Shown: in pieces, positions 8,186 to 15,075 of the stretch | Layout of the letters: the number at the start of each line of letters is the position of its first letter | Position numbering within the stretch: position 1 is the stretch's first letter | Assembly: GCA_964344725.1 (NCBI GenBank) | Contig: CAYFOI010000017.1 | Span: 1 to 31,286 of the forward strand | Source: CG2-30-44-17 sp964344725 | GTDB lineage: Bacteria > Patescibacteriota > Gracilibacteria > UBA1369 > UBA12470 | DNA length: 31,286 nucleotides | Direction: 5' to 3' | Program-made: the position numbers and the translations under genes | The notes under the pieces: generated by a model | What the model was told of the DNA's origin: nothing | Database searches by the model: none | What the model saw: only the letters and a program-made list of their open reading frames with translations

Positions 8186-8286
8186 TGATTATTGAGAGAG
8201 TATCAGCAGCGCTCATAGTTTCTCGAAGGCGTACATGCTAGCCTGAGAGAAACAGGAAGCGATGCCACGAACGAGAAAGCTAATCA
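8186..8286 (+). ncRNA. GA-hairpin structured element, copy B
   Basis: Outer TGATTA (8186-8191) with TAATCA (8281-8286); ATC (8202-8204) with GAT (8261-8263); bulge AGCA (8205-8208); GC with GC (8209-8210, 8259-8260); 7-nt linker GCTCATA; hairpin GTTTCTC/GAGAAAC (8218-8224, 8247-8253), tandem GA/GA, AGGC/GCCT, loop GTACATGCTA (8231-8240). The architecture is identical to copies A and C with different stem sequences. The lower part (8192-8201, 8264-8280) pairs poorly; instead GAACGAG (8270-8276) can pair with CTCGTTC at 8294-8300, a possible alternative fold. It lies upstream of tagO, on the opposite strand to it. Confidence 0.5.
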
Positions 8287-8325
8287 TACTATACTCGTTC
8301 ATGACCAGATTTTAGCATAACATCA

Positions 8326-8440
8326 AATCTTTGATAATTGTCGAAAGAGCTTCTGCAGCGATACATATTTGTCGAGCGCGTACATGTTAGCGCGAGCAAA
8401 TAAGTAAGCGAAGCCGCGAAAGAGACAATTATCAAAGATT
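8326..8440 (+). ncRNA. GA-hairpin structured element, copy C, with a perfect 17-bp outer helix
   Basis: Outer arms AATCTTTGATAATTGTC (8326-8342) and its exact reverse complement (8424-8440). Inside: TTC/GAA (8351-8353, 8410-8412), bulge TGCA (8354-8357), GC/GC, linker GATACAT, ATTTG(T)C/GCAAAT (8367-8373, 8396-8401), tandem GA/GA, GCGC/GCGC, loop GTACATGTTA (8380-8389). The right outer arm contains the last codons and TGA stop of truB (8432-8434), so the element is fused to the 3' end of that gene. Confidence 0.55.
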
Positions 8441-9367
8441 CTTATAAACCCTCAAATTCCCAAACTTATTATCATACTTAAGAATACTCACAAGCCTCCC
8501 TTGGAAATATCCAGCAACATACGAACCTGGAAAACTGCCACCAACCTTAATCCGCTGTCCTTTCATAATCCTATGATAATCGCTTCCATTTAAATCAATT
8601 CTCGCCCACCCCTCAAGAACATTGTCCATTGAAATAAACTCAAGATTCTCAGGATTAATCTCTTCAAGCTTAAGCGCATTTTCCAAACCAAACTGCCCCA
8701 CTTGAGTACGCCGAAGTCCTCCTAAGAAACCTCGACAACCAAGATTTTCTCCAAGATCACGAGCAATACTACGAATATAAGTTCCACTTCCACATTTAAT
8801 TCTAAAAGTCAGCACAGGCAACATCACAGGCTCACTCATCCCTTCAAGCATAATCCCATACCCAAAATCATCAACTTTAAGCCCAATGTCGGCAATGTCA
8901 TAAACCTTAACCTTCCTAGATGGCAATCTAACAGGCATGCCCTTTCGAGCCATCTCATAAGCCCTTTTTCCTTTAATTTTTATAGCAGAAAACTTAGGCG
9001 GAACCTGATCAATAACACCTTTGAAATCATCAAGCGCAGCAACAACTTTCTTCACATCTATTTCCTCCTTTTTCTCCTTATAAACCGCTTTTACATACTC
9101 GGGATCATAATCAAAATCACCTTCCCCATCACAAGTAGTACTACTAGCACCAAGAACAACCTCAGCCTCATACTCTTTATCCATAATCATAAGGAACTCA
9201 TTAAGCTTAGTAGCCTTCCCAATTGCAACAACAAGCACACCCGTAGCCAAAGGATCCAGCGTCCCTAAATGACCTATCTTTTTAATTCCAAGAATTCGCC
9301 TGAGTTCAGAAACAACATCAAAAGAGGTCTTGCCTTTCGGCTTATCAATAACCAGAAAACCGTCCAT
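8432..9367 (-). CDS. truB: tRNA pseudouridine-55 synthase
   Basis: 311 residues. It converts U55 of the tRNA T-loop to pseudouridine. The N-terminal motif GFLVIDKPKGKTSFDVV and the catalytic GHLGTLDPLATGVLVVAIG (with the catalytic Asp) are intact; YEAEVVLGASSTTCDGEGD and the later GTYIRSIARDLGE motif also fit. The C-terminal about 60 residues resemble a PUA-like extension. An acidic/basic insertion after TTCDGEGDFDYDPEYVK (about residues 88-110) is longer than in many TruB proteins. The stop lies inside the outer arm of hairpin element copy C. The start is the ATG at 9367, leader CTACCTAC, no Shine-Dalgarno. Confidence 0.95.
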   Translation of the reverse strand: MDGFLVIDKPKGKTSFDVVSELRRILGIKKIGHLGTLDPLATGVLVVAIGKATKLNEFLMIMDKEYEAEVVLGASSTTCDGEGDFDYDPEYVKAVYKEKKEEIDVKKVVAALDDFKGVIDQVPPKFSAIKIKGKRAYEMARKGMPVRLPSRKVKVYDIADIGLKVDDFGYGIMLEGMSEPVMLPVLTFRIKCGSGTYIRSIARDLGENLGCRGFLGGLRRTQVGQFGLENALKLEEINPENLEFISMDNVLEGWARIDLNGSDYHRIMKGQRIKVGGSFPGSYVAGYFQGRLVSILKYDNKFGNLRVYKNL

Positions 9368-9416
9368 GTAGGTAGTAGTTAGTTGTAGTTAGTAGTTGTA
9401 GTGTAGTAATTAAGCC

Positions 9417-9434
9417 GTCTCGCTTTAGCGAGAC
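9417..9434. other. Stem-loop between murE-like and truB
   Basis: GTCTCGC, loop TTTA, GCGAGAC: a perfect 7-bp stem without a T tract. It could be a processing or pausing signal within the murE-truB transcript. The neighbouring 9368-9412 is a low-complexity TAGTTAGTTGTAGT-type tract. Confidence 0.55.
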
Positions 9435-9459
9435 TCCAGCCCTACAATCCTCCAATCCT

Positions 9460-10806
9460 TCAACCCTCTAAGCATTTGTTAACTTCCAGAACCCTACCGG
9501 GCTCAATCTCAATGTCAATCTGCCTAGAGAGTAATTCTCTCACAACTTGTCTATCATCATAAGGTATAGTTCCATTCTTGGTCACCTGCACTTCTTCACC
9601 CCCTTTACCTGCAATCAAAATTGTATCACCTTCCCTAGCCATTGCCAAGGCTAACCTGATAGCTTCCTTACGCGAAGGGATTTTCCAAAATCTATCCCCC
9701 TCACCACGATCAATACCTTCGGCAATTTGCTCAATAATCCCGATATTATCTTCCTGGTAAGGATCGTCATCGGTGAGAATAATGTTATCAACCCCCTTAT
9801 CAGCAATCTGCCCCATAATAGGACGCTTACCTTTATCCCTACCTCCTCCAGTTGCACCAAAAACAAGAGTCAATTTACCAGAAGTCAAAGGCCTAAACAT
9901 ATCAATAAGAGTCTGCAATGAGTCAGGAGCATGAGCATAGTCAACAACAACCGAATAAAGCTGACCCGCATCAACAGACTCCATACGACCAGGAACAGAC
10001 GCCGCATTATCAAGAGCATGTTTAATAGTCTCAAGCGCTATACGCTCCGAAACAGCAACAGTCGCCGCACAAACCGCATTATAAATATTCACACGACTAG
10101 GAAGTGGCAAACTAATATCAATCTCTCCATTCGGGATAGAATAAGTAAAACGCGAACCACCAGGAGTTGGCTGTATGTTTTTAGCAATATAAATACCTTT
10201 GTGAAGACCGAATGTATATTTCTGATCAGCCCTAAAATCCAAAAAGTATTCAGACTCAGGATCATCCTCATTCACAACAAACGATTTCGGAACACCAGAC
10301 TTGCGCCCAGACCTATTAAGCTGGTCAAAAAGCATCCCTTTAGCTTCTTTATAAGCCTCCATCGAGCCGTGATAATCAACATGATCACGAGTAAGATTTG
10401 TAAAAACCGCAGTATCAACATTAACACCCCAGAGACGCGACTGGACCATGGCATGTGAAGAAGCTTCGATTACAGCATAATCGCAACCAGCTTGAGCCAT
10501 CTGCCTAAGCATCTTCTGAAGCTCAAAACGACCCTGCGTTGTCTGCTTTGTAAGATTCGTCCACTTACGATCTCCGATCTGAAAATACACAGTAGTAGTC
10601 ACACCAACCTTATATCCTGCCGCCTCAAGAATCTGCGAAATCAAACTACAAGTCGTAGTTTTTCCATTAGTACCAGTAACAGCAATAACCTTCATATTAC
10701 TCGCCGGGAACCTATAGTAAATAGCAGCAACGATAGCCACTATCTTATGATATAGAAGCCTTATCGGATGAGTATCGGGAAAAATTTTACGTAAAAAATT
10801 GAGCAT
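9460..10806 (-). CDS. murE: MurE-like UDP-MurNAc-peptide ligase lacking the N-terminal domain
   Basis: 448 residues from the ATG at 10806. The Mur ligase central domain begins at once: VIAVTGTNGKTTTCSLI is the P-loop, followed by TTQGRFELQKML, VIEASSHAMVQSRLWG, FTNLTRDHVDYHGSMEAYKEAK and the C-terminal VDYAHAPDSLQTLI, FGATGGGRDKGKRP and GKGGEEVQ. Only about 46 residues precede the P-loop, mostly a hydrophobic/basic stretch (LLYHKIVAIVAAIYYRF), so the UDP-binding domain 1 of classical MurE (about 90-100 residues) is absent. The amino-acid-selecting motif is DDDPYQED instead of the DNPR seen in meso-diaminopimelate enzymes, so the substrate may differ. A TTG-started version (10836) adds ten residues and seems less likely. 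The exact reaction is inference. Confidence 0.85.
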   Translation of the reverse strand: MLNFLRKIFPDTHPIRLLYHKIVAIVAAIYYRFPASNMKVIAVTGTNGKTTTCSLISQILEAAGYKVGVTTTVYFQIGDRKWTNLTKQTTQGRFELQKMLRQMAQAGCDYAVIEASSHAMVQSRLWGVNVDTAVFTNLTRDHVDYHGSMEAYKEAKGMLFDQLNRSGRKSGVPKSFVVNEDDPESEYFLDFRADQKYTFGLHKGIYIAKNIQPTPGGSRFTYSIPNGEIDISLPLPSRVNIYNAVCAATVAVSERIALETIKHALDNAASVPGRMESVDAGQLYSVVVDYAHAPDSLQTLIDMFRPLTSGKLTLVFGATGGGRDKGKRPIMGQIADKGVDNIILTDDDPYQEDNIGIIEQIAEGIDRGEGDRFWKIPSRKEAIRLALAMAREGDTILIAGKGGEEVQVTKNGTIPYDDRQVVRELLSRQIDIEIEPGRVLEVNKCLEG

Positions 10807-10854
10807 GTCAGAAGCTATTGTACACCTGACAAACAATCTCGCAAGAAAAGTATC

Positions 10855-11850
10855 TTATTTTTTTTGCAAATGCTGCCAATCTTTATTACCCCAATTACCA
10901 CCCCAAGTCATACCCAACCCCTCATAACATACATCCGACATGCAAACTGGCGCATCTTCAGGAGCTGTCGCAACTTTAATTATAGGATGATCAGCAGTCA
11001 AAGTACCTGGAGCTGAATCATCGTAAGAGGCCCCCTCGGGAGTACATCCCGAAGACGTACAATAAGGATTTTGCATAGGGTTGAAATCTATCGCCCCAAT
11101 ACCAGAAACAGTACTAGCGTGCAAAGACATATCAGCTGCACAATTCCAATTAGTACCACCCGCAGGCCTATAATTAAAAGCCGACGTATTATTCGCAGCC
11201 ATAGAAAGAGGATCTTCCCAACCAAAAGCAGATACAGGAACTACAGAATGAATAGGAAATTCAGTATGATAAGCAACCGCAAAAAGAACTTGGACTTCAT
11301 CAACAAGATCCTCATCAATAACAACTTGACCTTGATGCACCTTGTAATCAGGCTCACCACTGTCATCCATACCCCAATATTTAACCGTAACTAGCTGCTG
11401 TCTATCCAAAACAGATTGAGGCGGATCACAACGCACACCAGCGAACGCCTCCTCCCTCGTCATATTAGAATCAATTATAGGATCCTGATCCGTACCAAGA
11501 GCAGAACTTTCTTGATCAACATCCATACCAGGAATATCCATCGCAGCACTACTAGGTATAACAATTCCACCATTACCTTCCTCTGAAGATTGTCGTGCTA
11601 CATCATCATCAGCAGCAGCAGGAACAATTTCACTATTACCACCCCCTGCAGGCTCTTCTGTCTCACCAAACAAATACCCCTTTTTCATAGCAACAACTCC
11701 AACAACTGCAGTCACAACCAAAACACCTCCAGCCACCAAAAAGAGACCCACCCTAGCTCTCCTACTCAAAACTGGCTGCTTACGTGGTTTTTCTTTTCTA
11801 GGCGACAACACCTCTCCATCTTCACTTACAACTAACGTTTTTCTAGCCAT
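10855..11850 (-). CDS. Membrane-anchored M15-family peptidase (D-alanyl-D-alanine carboxypeptidase-like)
   Basis: 331 residues from the ATG at 11850. A basic cytoplasmic head (1-33) is followed by one membrane segment (about 34-53), a long Gly/Ser/Asp-rich spacer (about 60-135), and an extracytoplasmic zinc peptidase domain. The domain shows LVTVKYWGMDDSG, FPIHSVVPVSAF, SMAANNTSAFNYRPAGGTNW, SLHAS...GAIDFNPMQNPY and WGGNWGNKDWQHLQ, matching the M15C/VanY-like family that trims peptidoglycan stem peptides. Candidate zinc ligands are His244, Asp255 and His327. The His-to-Asp interval is about four residues longer than in the usual SxHxxGxAxD. The N-terminal cassette is shared, almost base for base, with the trypsin-like gene at 1-1300. 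A longer ORF reading from 11910 is not supported by the protein pattern. Confidence 0.85.
   Translation of the reverse strand: MARKTLVVSEDGEVLSPRKEKPRKQPVLSRRARVGLFLVAGGVLVVTAVVGVVAMKKGYLFGETEEPAGGGNSEIVPAAADDDVARQSSEEGNGGIVIPSSAAMDIPGMDVDQESSALGTDQDPIIDSNMTREEAFAGVRCDPPQSVLDRQQLVTVKYWGMDDSGEPDYKVHQGQVVIDEDLVDEVQVLFAVAYHTEFPIHSVVPVSAFGWEDPLSMAANNTSAFNYRPAGGTNWNCAADMSLHASTVSGIGAIDFNPMQNPYCTSSGCTPEGASYDDSAPGTLTADHPIIKVATAPEDAPVCMSDVCYEGLGMTWGGNWGNKDWQHLQKK
11732..11810. repeat. Duplicated N-terminal anchor cassette, copy 2
   Basis: Same cassette at the start of the M15 peptidase. The bodies of the two proteins are unrelated, so only the anchor was copied or exchanged. Confidence 0.85.
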
Positions 11851-11947
11851 TCTAATAAGAATAAATAATGTGGAAAATTCTAACAACAGCTCAAGACGAA
11901 CCTTTTGCAACCAGAATACAAGGCGTCTTTTTACTCTGCACCTCTAT

Positions 11948-12487
11948 CTATGAACAAGCTTCCAAAGCAGATGCATGGAACACAGCTAATCGCTCATAAA
12001 GTTCCTCATCCGAACAATTTTCAACATATTCAAAACCCCGAACAGAATCCTGACTAGGATCGTCACAACACAACCTAGCTTCAGTTACTTTAATCACATC
12101 ATTGCAAGAACTATCTTCAGCGGCTTTGAATGGTAGAGTACCTGAAGCCTGAAGAATCTCACGTTCTGCTTTTGCATCAAGAACAAAAAATTGTCCTCTC
12201 TCTATCATATAGACATTCGGACCAGAACTTTCGCATGCAGAACCATCAATCACAACAACTTTATCATCGACAACCATATACGATACACCATCCTCACCAA
12301 CACGTGCCGCTAGATTTAAAGCTTCTTGTCCAACACTTATAGTAGAAGCTGCTGCTTGTTCAGTCATTGTCTCTTCTACTGGAGATTGAACATCCCCTCT
12401 CTTAGCAGAACAACTTGAACACGCTAATATCACACCTAGCAGAGCTACCGCTCCATATCCTCTTTGACTATTAAAAGATGAATCCAT
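11948..12487 (-). CDS. Putative lipoprotein of unknown function
   Basis: 179 residues. A hydrophobic signal (about 10-22, YGAVALLGVILAC) ends in a possible lipobox ILAC, with a second Cys three residues on (SSC). The mature part is acidic, has eight further Cys and no domain that I recognise. Motifs such as VVDDKVVVIDGSACESSGPNVYMIE suggest a beta-rich fold. It lies upstream of the M15 peptidase on the same strand with about a 97-base gap, so the two may act together outside the cell. The start ATG is at 12487; no Shine-Dalgarno. Secretion is inference from the N-terminus. Confidence 0.7.
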   Translation of the reverse strand: MDSSFNSQRGYGAVALLGVILACSSCSAKRGDVQSPVEETMTEQAAASTISVGQEALNLAARVGEDGVSYMVVDDKVVVIDGSACESSGPNVYMIERGQFFVLDAKAEREILQASGTLPFKAAEDSSCNDVIKVTEARLCCDDPSQDSVRGFEYVENCSDEELYERLAVFHASALEACS

Positions 12488-12540
12488 TTCAAAAAAAGAT
12501 TAGAAAATAACAATGAGGAAGCATTATCCGGCATAACTAG

Positions 12541-12897
12541 CTATTTGTCAAGTGCTTTCTCTCTCGCCATCTCAACGTCAAGCTCTATCTGATCACAAAG
12601 ATTATCCAGATTTTCGAACTTCCAAGTCTCACGCAATTTCTCGCGAACTTCTAAAGAAACCTCCTTCCCATATGCATTACCTTTATAATCCAAAATATGA
12701 ACCTCACATGAAAATCCACCTTTGATAGTCTCTCCACTATGCATCACACCCCAATATTTCTTCCCTTCCATTTCAACTCTCACTACAAAAACCCCACTGT
12801 CCAAGTTCCTAGTTCCTAACTCCAAGTTAATAGTCGGAAACCCCAATTTCTTCCCAAGCCCATGACCTTTCACAACTGTTCCTTTAAATCTTTTCAT
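12541..12897 (-). CDS. ribF: Stand-alone riboflavin kinase domain
   Basis: 118 residues, matching the C-terminal flavokinase half of bifunctional RibF; the N-terminal FAD synthetase half is absent. It phosphorylates riboflavin to FMN. Motifs: GTVVKGHGLGKKLGFPTINL (nucleotide and flavin binding, with the PT pair), GVFVVRVEMEG, CEVHILDYKGNAYGKEVSL (with the conserved Glu) and LRETWKFENLDNLCDQIELD. The usual GVA-x-IGxRPTF strand is replaced by VMHSGETIKGG. The codons for LELGTRNLDS are formed by the CTAGTTCC minisatellite, so a repeat has been accommodated in the gene. It follows the O-antigen-ligase-like gene by 12 bases and is probably co-transcribed with it. Confidence 0.85.
   Translation of the reverse strand: MKRFKGTVVKGHGLGKKLGFPTINLELGTRNLDSGVFVVRVEMEGKKYWGVMHSGETIKGGFSCEVHILDYKGNAYGKEVSLEVREKLRETWKFENLDNLCDQIELDVEMAREKALDK
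12801..12830. repeat. CTAGTTCC-type minisatellite inside the riboflavin kinase coding region
   Basis: CCAAGTTCCTAGTTCCTAAC and following bases are near-identical to 2105-2137, yet here they encode residues of the kinase (LELGTRNLDS region) without a frameshift. Confidence 0.65.
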
Positions 12898-12909
12898 AAT
12901 TATAAGAAA

Positions 12910-14124
12910 TCAATTCCTAGTTTCTAGTTTCTCACTTCTAACTAATAAAGCAATTATAAGCCAAAACTCCATCGCCAAATCATTTTTCATAAAAGGCATA
13001 TCAAAAAGCCCATGAATCAATATTGAAAACAGCATCGCAGCAATAACAAGCTTAAGGTTCCCACGAGCCCGTGAAAACGCCAGAATCATCAAACAAGTCA
13101 TCGCAACGACCCCAAGAAGCCCAAAATTAAGCCAAATCCCCATTAAAAAATTATGCGGATGAGGAATAAGCCACTCGTAAGTCTCAAGATCATATAGATA
13201 AGTCATCTTCCACTGATAGTTGAGCTGATACTGGCCTAACCCAACACCCAGAAACGGACTCTCGACAATCATCTCGTAAGAAGCATGCCAAATTTGAATC
13301 CTAGCACTCGACGACGACCTATCCTCAAATTCTAAAAACTCTTGAAATTTCTCCGTCGAAATTTGCGAAACAGCAAAAAGCGAACATGCGAGAATCGCCA
13401 GCGCTACAGCCGCAAACTTGAATTTGCGAGTAAATTTTTTGCACAACAAAAGATAAAAGAAAATGCCAGCTGCAACAGCAATAATCCCTGCATAAGACTT
13501 GGTAGCAAACATAGCAACAAAAACTAAAATCCCAGGCAAAAGCAAAAGAGCCTTTCTCTTAGTTTTCACCGACTCTAAAAAACCAATTCCAAAAAGAACA
13601 CAAATCGGCCCCAAATAAAGAGCCAAATAGTTCGCAGATTCATAAAAAGCACTAGCCCGAGAGTCTTCAGTACCTGAAATAAGCCCCCAGATCGCAAGCC
13701 AAACCCCAGACCACATAAAAGCAAGTAAAGTTTGTTTCCTATCTTTATCATCCCTAATAACAGACCACGCCATAAAGAAATATAAAATAGGCATAAACAC
13801 CCAACCTTTCAAAACCCCAAGCGCAATACGCCGAGAATCAACATAAGTCCCCGTCACATCATAAAAAGTTTCAGGAACAATAATCGTCGAAATCAAAGCT
13901 GCACAAAAGAACAAAGCAACAAAAACCATCACCTTATCCTTAAACATTTCTCGCCTCACCATCCCACTCAAAACAAAAGCAGCAAAAACAACGTACACAA
14001 ACACTTCTACACCTGTAAAAGGCACCCCAAATACATCAAAATTCAAAAAATACATCGGAAAAACCAAAGGCATCAACTTAATAGCCCACGAAATCCACCA
14101 ATTTATTCTTTTCCTAAGATTCAA
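12910..14124 (-). CDS. O-antigen ligase / polysaccharide polymerase-like membrane protein
   Basis: 404 residues, about eleven membrane segments. The family (WaaL/Wzy_C-like) ligates or polymerises lipid-linked glycans. The characteristic large periplasmic loop and signature are near residues 270-340: SSSARIQIWHASYEMIVESP, FLGVGLGQYQLNYQWK, then IPHPHNFLMGIWLNFGLLGV. This links with tagO at 7094-8149 as part of a surface-glycan pathway. The start is uncertain: the frame opens at a TTG (14124); no ATG lies before the first membrane segment. The C-terminal SEKLETRN is encoded by a CTAGTTTC-type repeat, so the true ancestral end may be a little earlier. It ends in TGA. Confidence 0.82.
   Translation of the reverse strand: MNLRKRINWWISWAIKLMPLVFPMYFLNFDVFGVPFTGVEVFVYVVFAAFVLSGMVRREMFKDKVMVFVALFFCAALISTIIVPETFYDVTGTYVDSRRIALGVLKGWVFMPILYFFMAWSVIRDDKDRKQTLLAFMWSGVWLAIWGLISGTEDSRASAFYESANYLALYLGPICVLFGIGFLESVKTKRKALLLLPGILVFVAMFATKSYAGIIAVAAGIFFYLLLCKKFTRKFKFAAVALAILACSLFAVSQISTEKFQEFLEFEDRSSSSARIQIWHASYEMIVESPFLGVGLGQYQLNYQWKMTYLYDLETYEWLIPHPHNFLMGIWLNFGLLGVVAMTCLMILAFSRARGNLKLVIAAMLFSILIHGLFDMPFMKNDLAMEFWLIIALLVRSEKLETRN
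12914..12944. repeat. CTAGTTTC-type minisatellite at the end of the O-antigen-ligase-like gene
   Basis: TTCCTAGTTTCTAGTTTCTC and following bases, related to 2105-2137 and 12801-12830; encodes the C-terminal residues SEKLETRN and part of the stop region. Confidence 0.55.
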
Positions 14125-14185
14125 TTTAGAAGTTTACAATTCCAACACGAAATCTACCATAATTCAAATTAAAAGCATAAAGATC

Positions 14186-14842
14186 CTAAAGACCACTGCA
14201 AAGATCCGTAAGAACAGCCTCTGGATCCTCCGCCTTCACAACACCAGAAGCCAAGAGAACTCCGCTAGCCCCTTGCTCAAGCGCGATACGCACATCCTCA
14301 CCAGTCTTAACACCAGCTCCAACAAGAAGCTTCCCCTCACCTACTACCTCAGCCGAACGCTTAATCAAATCAGGATCCGCAGTCGACACAGATATATCAC
14401 CACCAATCAGCTCCGGCGGCTCAACCGCAACCATATCAGGTTCAAATTTAATAATCTCAGCAGCTTCCACATCATCCTTCGCACAAACAATCGTAAACAT
14501 CTCCAACTCCTTAGCACGCGCAACAGCCTTACCAACATCCTCAAGAGACATACGCTTCTCAGAATGATTGATAATAGTCCCCCATGCACCAGCACCTTTC
14601 ACAGCCTCCGGTAAAATTGAGCCAGTATGAGATCCAACAGTAATCGGGTCCACATGTTGCGCAAAAACCGGAAAACTAACACTCGCAGCAAGCATAGATA
14701 GATCTGTCGGCTGAACAGCAACCGCCATAGACGCCTTGCATTCCACAGCAACTTTTGCATGCATTTTTGCAAGCTCAAGAGCCTTGCTGCCAGTCCCCTC
14801 TTCATAAGTTTTGAAATTTGTAATTATAACAGGAAGTTCCAT
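14186..14842 (-). CDS. tpiA: Triosephosphate isomerase, short archaeal-like form
   Basis: 218 residues from the ATG at 14842 (MELPVIITNFKTYEEG). It interconverts dihydroxyacetone phosphate and glyceraldehyde-3-phosphate. Visible: the N-x-K substrate motif (NFK, residues 9-11), the electrophilic His in IINHSEKR, the catalytic Glu in VAVEPPELIGG, and the phosphate-binding LLVGAGVKTGEDVRIALEQGASGVLLASG. The length and VEPPELIG motif resemble archaeal TPI, which is about 30 residues shorter than the bacterial form. A GTG at 14884 would add 14 residues that do not fit. The leader AAAAACAAA just before the ATG is the same as at glnA. It is the first gene of the tpiA-wzy-ribF series. Confidence 0.92.
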   Translation of the reverse strand: MELPVIITNFKTYEEGTGSKALELAKMHAKVAVECKASMAVAVQPTDLSMLAASVSFPVFAQHVDPITVGSHTGSILPEAVKGAGAWGTIINHSEKRMSLEDVGKAVARAKELEMFTIVCAKDDVEAAEIIKFEPDMVAVEPPELIGGDISVSTADPDLIKRSAEVVGEGKLLVGAGVKTGEDVRIALEQGASGVLLASGVVKAEDPEAVLTDLCSGL

Positions 14843-14898
14843 TTTGTTTTTGGTCAAAAAATAAAACCACGGAAATACTACCACAGTTTAGCGGAGCA

Positions 14899-15018
14899 CA
14901 ATAAGAGTTTTACTGGAGACAAAGGAACATTCTCTACATAACCATAAGATTTTGGCGATATGCGAAGGAACGTACCTCGCGTAAGTGAAAGAGCCTCCAG
15001 GTAAAACTCTTCCTATTG
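14899..15018. other. Large inverted repeat in the tpiA / giant-protein spacer
   Basis: AAGAGTTTTACTGGAG (14903-14918) pairs with CTCCAGGTAAAACTCTT (14995-15011), one extra G; outer CAATA (14899-14903) can pair with TATTG (15014-15018). Inside sits a small hairpin GCGAAGG...CCTCGC (14962-14980). The outer right arm overlaps the -35 box of the following promoter. The 233-base spacer 14843-15075 holds nothing else that I can read beyond the promoter. Confidence 0.65.
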
Positions 15019-15044
15019 AATACCTAAGCAATTTATGATAAAAT
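15016..15044 (+). promoter_or_regulatory. Sigma-70 promoter of the giant-protein operon
   Basis: TTGAAT (15016-15021), 17-base spacer, TAAAAT (15039-15044). Expected start of transcription is near 15051, giving a short leader of about 25 nt before the ATG at 15076. Confidence 0.75.
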
Positions 15045-15075
15045 ATTAGGATAAAAAAATAAAAATACCCTCGTT

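Noticed and set aside
9931..10458. 175-residue + strand ORF
   Set aside because: It is antisense to the well-supported murE-like gene and rich in Arg, Asn and Ile as expected of a shadow.
14899..15018. Fourth member of the GA-hairpin family
   Set aside because: It has a large outer inverted repeat but no GTACATGYTA loop, no tandem GA/GA and no WGCA bulge; the likeness at CGAAGG...CGTAC is too short.
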